Positions 57,955-64,000 of a DNA stretch of 64,000 nt are shown here, piece by piece; within the stretch, counting starts at the first letter, position 1; every line of letters starts with the position of its first letter. The position numbers and the translations under genes were made by a program. Location: positions 14,012,001-14,076,000 of the forward strand of contig OZ005608.1 in the NCBI GenBank assembly GCA_963930655.1, written 5' to 3'. This DNA is from Myrica gale. Its lineage: Eukaryota; Streptophyta; Magnoliopsida; Fagales; Myricaceae. The notes beneath the pieces were generated by a model. The model was not told where the DNA came from and ran no database searches. It was given only the letters and a program-made list of their open reading frames with translations.

Positions 57955-58073
57955 GGGTGCGATCATACCAGCACTAATGCACCGGATCCCATCAGAACTC
58001 CGCAGTTAAGCGTGCTTGGGCGAGAGTAGTACTAGGATGGGTGACCTCCTGGGAATTCCTCGTGTTGCACCCC
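57955..58073 (+). rRNA. 5S rRNA: 5S rRNA copy 152
   Basis: G102T. Confidence 0.97.
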
Positions 58074-58351
58074 AACATCTTTTTTCCCGCCCCCGAGAAG
58101 ATTTTCGTGCGGAAAAAATATTTATCTGAACGGGATTAGATTTCCGCCGGTATTTGAAAACACTCCACTTTTCCGGTGCGAAAAACGAAGACGAAAACTA
58201 CATGACGAAATTTTGATTTTTCAAAAACTCGGATATTTTTTTGTCGCAATTCGGCTCGAAAAACCTCTTTCAGCGACGTTGAATACCCGTGAATGGATGT
58301 ATTTCCCCTGTGAGAGGGATCCATATAAGAAATCATTGCAACAACCATAAC

Positions 58352-58413
58352 GGGTGCGATCATACCAGCACTAATGCACCGGATCCCATCAGAACTCCGC
58401 AGGGTTGCACCCC
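58352..58413 (+). pseudogene. 5S rRNA: 5S copy 153, 62-bp deleted
   Basis: The only deleted gene preceded by a CGGCTCG spacer, so the deletion moved onto a new upstream flank. Confidence 0.96.
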
Positions 58414-58690
58414 AACATCTTTTTTCCCGCCCCCGAGAAGATTTTCGTGCGGAAAAAATATTTATCTGAACGGGATTAGATTTCCGCCGGTATTTGAAAA
58501 CACTCCACTTTTCCGGTGCGAAAAACGAAGACGAAAACTACATGACGAAATTTTGATTTTTCAAAAACTCCGATATTTTTTGTAGCAATTCGGCGCGAAA
58601 AACCTCTTTCAGCGACGTTGAATACCCGTGAATGGATGTATTTCCCCTGTGAGAGGGATCCATATAAGAAATCATTGCAACAACCATAAC

Positions 58691-58809
58691 GGGTGCGATC
58701 ATACCAGCACTAATGCACCGGATCCCATCAGAACTCCGCAGTTAAGCGTGCTTGGGCGAGAGTAGTACTAGGATGGGTGACCTCCTGGGAAGTCCTCGTG
58801 TTGCACCCC
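58691..58809 (+). rRNA. 5S rRNA: 5S rRNA copy 154
   Basis: Majority gene after the last 277-bp spacer; TTTTGGTGCGG mark downstream. Confidence 0.97.
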
Positions 58810-59087
58810 AACATCTTTTTTCCCGCCCCCGAGAAGATTTTGGTGCGGAAAAAATATTTATCTGAACGGGATTAGATTTCCGCCGGTATTTGAAAACACT
58901 CCACTTTTCCGGTGCGAAAAACGAAGACGAAAACTACATGACGAAATTTTGATTTTTCAAAAACTCGGATATTTTTTTGTCGCAATTCGGCTCGAAAAAC
59001 CTCTTTCAGCGACGTTGAATACCCGTGAATGGATGTATTTCCCCTGTGAGAGGGATCCATATAAGAAATCATTGCAACAACCATAAC

Positions 59088-59206
59088 GGGTGCGATCATA
59101 CCAGCACTAATGCACCGGATCCCATCAGAACTCCGCAGTTAAGCGTGCTTGGGCGAGAGTAGTACTAGGATGGGTGACCTCCTGGGAATTCCTCGTGTTG
59201 CACCCC
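59088..59206 (+). rRNA. 5S rRNA: 5S rRNA copy 155
   Basis: G102T, preceded by a CGGCTCG spacer, unlike the other G102T genes. Confidence 0.97.
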
Positions 59207-59484
59207 AACATCTTTTTTCCCGCCCCCGAGAAGATTTTCGTGCGGAAAAAATATTTATCTGAACGGGATTAGATTTCCGCCGGTATTTGAAAACACTCCA
59301 CTTTTCCGGTGCGAAAAACGAAGACGAAAACTACATGACGAAATTTTGATTTTTCAAAAACTCGGATATTTTTTTGTCGCAATTCGGCTCGAAAAACCTC
59401 TTTCAGCGACGTTGAATACCCGTGAATGGATGTATTTCCCCTGTGAGAGGGATCCATATAAGAAATCATTGCAACAACCATAAC

Positions 59485-59603
59485 GGGTGCGATCATACCA
59501 GCACTAATGCACCGGATCCCATCAGAACTCCGCAGTTAAGCGTGCTTGGGCGAGAGTAGTACTAGGATGGGTGACCTCCTGGGAAGTCCTCGTGTTGCAC
59601 CCC
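59485..59603 (+). rRNA. 5S rRNA: 5S rRNA copy 156
   Basis: Majority gene, CGGCTCG spacer. Confidence 0.97.
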
Positions 59604-59881
59604 AACATCTTTTTTCCCGCCCCCGAGAAGATTTTCGTGCGGAAAAAATATTTATCTGAACGGGATTAGATTTCCGCCGGTATTTGGAAACACTCCACTT
59701 TTCCGGTGCGAAAAAAGAAGACGAAAACTACATGACGAAATTTTGATTTTTCAAAAACTCGGATATTTTTTTGTCGCAATTCGGCACGAAAAACCTCTTT
59801 CAGCGACGTTGAATACCCGTGAATGGATGTATTTCCCCTGTGAGAGGGATCCATATAAGAAATCATTGCAACAACCATAAC

Positions 59882-60000
59882 GGGTGCGATCATACCAGCA
59901 CTAATGCACCGGATCCCATCAGAACTCCGCAGTTAAGCGTGCTTGGGCGAGAGTAGTACTAGGATGGGTGACCTCCTGGGAAGTCCTCGTGTTGCACCCC
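59882..60000 (+). rRNA. 5S rRNA: 5S rRNA copy 157
   Basis: Majority gene; private CGGCACG upstream. Confidence 0.97.
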
Positions 60001-60278
60001 AACATCTTTTTTCCCGCCCCCGAGAAGATTTTCGTGCGGAAAAAATATTTATCTGAACGGGATTAGATTTCCGCCGGTATTTGGAAACACTCCACTTTTC
60101 CGGTGCGAAAAACGAAGACGAAAACTACATGACGAAATTTTGATTTTTCAAAAACTCGGATATTTTTTTGTCGCAATTCGGCGCGAAAAACCTCTTTCAG
60201 CGACGTTGAATACCCGTGAATGGATGTATTTCCCCTGTGAGAGGGATCCATATAAGAAATCATTGCAACAACCATAAC

Positions 60279-60397
60279 GGGTGCGATCATACCAGCACTA
60301 ATGCACCGGATCCCATCAGAACTCCGCAGTTAAGCGTGCTTGGGCGAGAGTATTACTAGGATGGGTGACCTCCTGGGAAGTCCTCGTGTTGCACCCC
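60279..60397 (+). rRNA. 5S rRNA: 5S rRNA copy 158
   Basis: Unique G75T between IE and C box. Confidence 0.96.
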
Positions 60398-60675
60398 AAC
60401 ATCTTTTTTCCCGCCCCCGAGAAGATTTTCGTGCGGAAAAAATATTTATCTGAACGGGATTAGATTTCCGCCGGTATTTGGAAACACTCCACTTTTCCGG
60501 TGCGAAAAACGAAGACGAAAACTACATGACGAAATTTTGATTTTTCAAAAACTCGGATATTTTTTTGTCGCAATTCGGCGCGAAAAACCTCTTTCAGCGA
60601 CGTTGAATACCCGTGAATGGATGTATTTCCCCTGTGAGAGGGATCCATATAAGAAATCATTGCAACAACCATAAC

Positions 60676-60737
60676 GGGTGCGATCATACCAGCACTAATG
60701 CACCGGATCCCATCAGAACTCCGCAGGGTTGCACCCC
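60676..60737 (+). pseudogene. 5S rRNA: 5S copy 159, 62-bp deleted
   Basis: -7C; a T7 spacer follows. Confidence 0.96.
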
Positions 60738-61015
60738 AACATCTTTTTTCCCGCCCCCGAGAAGATTTTCGTGCGGAAAAAATATTTATCTGAACGGGAT
60801 TAGATTTCCGCCGGTATTTGAAAACACTCCACTTTTCCGGTGCGAAAAACGAAGACGAAAACTACATGACGAAATTTTGATTTTTCAAAAACTCCGATAT
60901 TTTTTTGTAGCAATTCGGCGCGAAAAACCTCTTTCAGCGACGTTGAATACCCGTGAATGGATGTATTTCCCCTGTGAGAGGGATCCATATAAGAAATCAT
61001 TGCAACAACCATAAC

Positions 61016-61134
61016 GGGTGCGATCATACCAGCACTAATGCACCGGATCCCATCAGAACTCCGCAGTTAAGCGTGCTTGGGCGAGAGTAGTACTAGGATG
61101 GGTGACCTCCTGGGAAGTCCTCGTGTTGCACCCC
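61016..61134 (+). rRNA. 5S rRNA: 5S rRNA copy 160
   Basis: Majority gene; TTTTGGTGCGG mark downstream. Confidence 0.97.
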
Positions 61135-61412
61135 AACATCTTTTTTCCCGCCCCCGAGAAGATTTTGGTGCGGAAAAAATATTTATCTGAACGGGATTAG
61201 ATTTCCGCCGGTATTTGAAAACACTCCACTTTTCCGGTGCGAAAAACGAAGACGAAAACTACATGACGAAATTTTGATTTTTCAAAAACTCCGATATTTT
61301 TTTGTCGCAATTCGGCGCGAAAAACCTCTTTCAGCGACGTTGAATACCCGTGAATGGATGTATTTCCCCTGTGAGAGGGATCCATATAAGAAATCATTGC
61401 AACAACCATAAC

Positions 61413-61474
61413 GGGTGCGATCATACCAGCACTAATGCACCGGATCCCATCAGAACTCCGCAGGGTTGCACCCC
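61413..61474 (+). pseudogene. 5S rRNA: 5S copy 161, 62-bp deleted
   Basis: Upstream spacer is CTCCGAT with TGTCGC, a mosaic; opens the terminal 1,134-bp repeat. Confidence 0.96.
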
Positions 61475-61752
61475 AACATCTTTTTTCCCGCCCCCGAGAA
61501 GATTTTCGTGCGGAAAAAATATTTATCTGAACGGGATTAGATTTCCGCCGGTATTTGAAAACACTCCACTTTTCCGGTGCGAAAAACGAAGACGAAAACT
61601 ACATGACGAAATTTTGATTTTTCAAAAACTCCGATATTTTTTTGTAGCAATTCGGCGCGAAAAACCTCTTTCAGCGACGTTGAATACCCGTGAATGGATG
61701 TATTTCCCCTGTGAGAGGGATCCATATAAGAAATCATTGCAACAACCATAAC

Positions 61753-61871
61753 GGGTGCGATCATACCAGCACTAATGCACCGGATCCCATCAGAACTCCG
61801 CAGTTAAGCGTGCTTGGGCGAGAGTAGTACTAGGATGGGTGACCTCCTGGGAAGTCCTCGTGTTGCACCCC
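61753..61871 (+). rRNA. 5S rRNA: 5S rRNA copy 162
   Basis: Majority gene, -7C. Confidence 0.97.
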
Positions 61872-62149
61872 AACATCTTTTTTCCCGCCCCCGAGAAGAT
61901 TTTGGTGCGGAAAAAATATTTATCTGAACGGGATTAGATTTCCGCCGGTATTTGAAAACACTCCACTTTTCCGGTGCGAAAAACGAAGACGAAAACTACA
62001 TGACGAAATTTTGATTTTTCAAAAACTCGGATATTTTTTTGTCGCAATTCGGCTCGAAAAACCTCTTTCAGCGACGTTGAATACCCGTGAATGGATGTAT
62101 TTCCCCTGTGAGAGGGATCCATATAAGAAATCATTGCAACAGACATAAC

Positions 62150-62268
62150 GGGTGCGATCATACCAGCACTAATGCACCGGATCCCATCAGAACTCCGCAG
62201 TTAAGCGTGCTTGGGCGAGAGTAGTACTAGGATGGGTGACCTCCTGGGAAGTCCTCGTGTTGCACCCC
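62150..62268 (+). rRNA. 5S rRNA: 5S rRNA copy 163
   Basis: Majority gene with -8 A to G. Confidence 0.97.
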
Positions 62269-62546
62269 AACATCTTTTTTCCCGCCCCCGAGAAGATTTT
62301 CGTGCGGAAAAAATATTTATCTGAACGGGATTAGATTTCCGCCGGTATTTGGAAACAGTCCACTTTTCCGGTGCGAAAAAAGAAGACGAAAACTACATGA
62401 CGAAATTTTGATTTTTCAAAAACTCGGATATTTTTTTGTCGCAATTCGGCGCGAAAAACCTCTTTCAGCGACGTTGAATACCCGTGAATGGATGTATTTC
62501 CCCTGTGAGAGGGATCCATATAAGAAATCATTGCAACAACCATAAC

Positions 62547-62608
62547 GGGTGCGATCATACCAGCACTAATGCACCGGATCCCATCAGAACTCCGCAGGGT
62601 TGCACCCC
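62547..62608 (+). pseudogene. 5S rRNA: 5S copy 164, 62-bp deleted
   Basis: AAACAGTCC mark in the upstream spacer. Confidence 0.96.
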
Positions 62609-62886
62609 AACATCTTTTTTCCCGCCCCCGAGAAGATTTTCGTGCGGAAAAAATATTTATCTGAACGGGATTAGATTTCCGCCGGTATTTGAAAACACTC
62701 CACTTTTCCGGTGCGAAAAACGAAGACGAAAACTACATGACGAAATTTTGATTTTTCAAAAACTCCGATATTTTTTTGTAGCAATTCGGCGCGAAAAACC
62801 TCTTTCAGCGACGTTGAATACCCGTGAATGGATGTATTTCCCCTGTGAGAGGGATCCATATAAGAAATCATTGCAACAACCACAAC

Positions 62887-63005
62887 GGGTGCGATCATAC
62901 CAGCACTAATGCACCGGATCCCATCAGAACTCCGCAGTTAAGCGTGCTTGGGCGAGAGTAGTACTAGGATGGGTGACCTCCTGGGAAGTCCTCGTGTTGC
63001 ACCCC
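62887..63005 (+). rRNA. 5S rRNA: 5S rRNA copy 165
   Basis: Majority gene with a unique -4 T to C (ACCACAAC). Confidence 0.97.
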
Positions 63006-63283
63006 AACATCTTTTTTCCCGCCCCCGAGAAGATTTTCGTGCGGAAAAAATATTTATCTGAACGGGATTAGATTTCCGCCGGTATTTGAAAACACTCCAC
63101 TTTTCCGGTGCGAAAAACGAAGACGAAAACTACATGACGAAATTTTGATTTTTCAAAAACTCGGATATTTTTTTGTCGCAATTCGGCTCGAAAAACCTCT
63201 TTCAGCGACGTTGAATACCCGTGAATGGATGTATTTCCCCTGTGAGAGGGATCCATATAAGAAATCATTGCAACAGACATAAC

Positions 63284-63402
63284 GGGTGCGATCATACCAG
63301 CACTAATGCACCGGATCCCATCAGAACTCCGCAGTTAAGCGTGCTTGGGCGAGAGTAGTACTAGGATGGGTGACCTCCTGGGAAGTCCTCGTGTTGCACC
63401 CC
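63284..63402 (+). rRNA. 5S rRNA: 5S rRNA copy 166
   Basis: Majority gene with -8G, duplicate of copy 163. Confidence 0.97.
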
Positions 63403-63680
63403 AACATCTTTTTTCCCGCCCCCGAGAAGATTTTCGTGCGGAAAAAATATTTATCTGAACGGGATTAGATTTCCGCCGGTATTTGGAAACAGTCCACTTT
63501 TCCGGTGCGAAAAAAGAAGACGAAAACTACATGACGAAATTTTGATTTTTCAAAAACTCGGATATTTTTTTGTCGCAATTCGGCGCGAAAAACCTCTTTC
63601 AGCGACGTTGAATACCCGTGAATGGATGTATTTCCCCTGTGAGAGGGATCCATATAAGAAATCATTGCAACAACCATAAC

Positions 63681-63742
63681 GGGTGCGATCATACCAGCAC
63701 TAATGCACCGGATCCCATCAGAACTCCGCAGGGTTGCACCCC
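63681..63742 (+). pseudogene. 5S rRNA: 5S copy 167, 62-bp deleted
   Basis: Last gene in the window; private A to T right after the gene (CCCCTACATC). Confidence 0.96.
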
Positions 63743-64000
63743 TACATCTTTTTTCCCGCCCCCGAGAAGATTTTCGTGCGGAAAAAATATTTATCTGAAC
63801 GGGATTAGATTTCCGCCGGTATTTGAAAACACTCCACTTTTCCGGTGCGAAAAACGAAGACGAAAACTACATGACGAAATTTTGATTTTTCAAAAACTCC
63901 GATATTTTTTTGTAGCAATTCGGCGCGAAAAACCTCTTTCAGCGACGTTGAATACCCGTGAATGGATGTATTTCCCCTGTGAGAGGGATCCATATAAGAA
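63743..64000 (+). repeat. Partial 5S spacer at right edge
   Basis: The window ends inside the upstream promoter, 20 bp short of where the next gene should start. Confidence 0.95.

Larger units (their letters stand above)
52174..61015 (+). repeat. 2,324-bp higher-order repeat with length variants
   Basis: Blocks open with 62-bp genes at 52174, 54498, 57219 and 58352 and close before 60676. Block lengths are 2,324, 2,721, 1,133 and 2,324 bp, that is six, seven, three and six genes. The 2,721-bp block has one extra G102T unit (copy 146 beside 145). Confidence 0.85.
61413..63742 (+). repeat. 1,134-bp tandem repeat at the right end
   Basis: Copies 161-163 match 164-166, and copy 167 begins a third. 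Shared young marks are -8G before copies 163 and 166 and AAACAGTCC in the spacers at about 62357 and 63491. Confidence 0.9.
1..64000 (+). repeat. 5S rDNA tandem array, 397-bp unit, 167 gene copies
   Basis: Every part of the window belongs to the same head-to-tail unit: a 119-bp 5S rRNA gene and a 278-bp spacer. The gene has the land-plant 5S sequence. GGGTGC at the 5' end pairs with GCACCC at the 3' end (helix I). Relative to the GGATGC/GCATCC ends found in some other plants this is a compensated pair change. Each ordinary unit carries two GGATCC sites, one at gene nt 30-35 and one at about -35 to -30. Spacing of all copies adds up exactly from the first gene to the last on each side of the gap, so no other insertion is hidden. 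Product: 5S rRNA of the 60S ribosomal subunit, made by RNA polymerase III. Confidence 0.98.

Noticed and set aside
1-64000. CRISPR array or other short-repeat defence locus
   Set aside because: Repeats are 397 bp with near-identical spacers and no cas-like genes; the repeated element is a 5S rRNA gene.
1-64000. Linked 35S rDNA, transposon or satellite inserted in the array
   Set aside because: Gene spacing adds up exactly on both sides of the gap, so there is no room for inserted sequence, and no terminal repeats or 18S/26S segments are visible.

Overview
The whole window is one head-to-tail array of plant-type nuclear 5S ribosomal RNA genes on the + strand, with one assembly gap. I can support no protein gene, tRNA, mobile element or CRISPR array. 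The gene matches the land-plant 5S sequence closely: it starts GGGTGCGATC, has the A box / IE / C box internal promoter, and ends GTTGCACCCC. A TATA-like element sits near -28, a C is at -1, and a run of six T follows each gene, as in seed-plant 5S loci. A eudicot is likely, but the spacer does not let me name the species.

The basic unit is 397 bp: a 119-bp gene plus a 278-bp spacer. I count 167 gene copies: 135 of full length, 30 that share an identical internal change (nt 52-109 replaced by one G, leaving 62 bp), one lacking its first 21 nt (4218-4315), and one cut by the gap (20472-20570). Of the 135, 63 carry the same majority sequence and 72 carry recurrent point variants: A16T (12 copies), T45C+T59C (8), T59C alone (17), C47T (4), C49T (4), T53G (9), G102T (16), G98T (1) and G75T (1). 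T63A and C15A each occur once on top of another variant. Copy spacing accounts for every base: all intervals are 397 bp except those after 62-bp genes (340), those crossing a one-T-shorter spacer (one bp less), four of 264, and the 603 bp spanning the truncated gene.

Layout. Left arm (1-20570): -7 is always A and there are no 62-bp genes. It holds an out-of-register 1,397-bp tandem duplication (2821-5614), a 3,440-bp nine-gene higher-order repeat present about three times (5569-15310), and a 1,985-bp duplication (13904-17873). Gap: 20571-20770, exactly 200 N. Right arm (20771-64000): 62-bp pseudogenes make up 30 of 113 copies, -7 is often C, and nested higher-order repeats of 4,591, 2,606, 1,927, 1,928, 1,871, 4,933, 1,134 and 2,324 bp follow one another. 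Gene variants travel with particular spacer variants, so whole blocks have been copied.

The array supplies 5S rRNA for the large ribosomal subunit through RNA polymerase III with TFIIIA, TFIIIC and TFIIIB. How many copies are transcribed cannot be told from sequence. The most interesting content is the record of how the array evolved: one deletion allele spread to about a quarter of one arm, datable crossover junctions, and variants concentrated in the internal promoter and in helix II. Copies are numbered 1-167 from left to right; nt numbers refer to the 119-nt gene.
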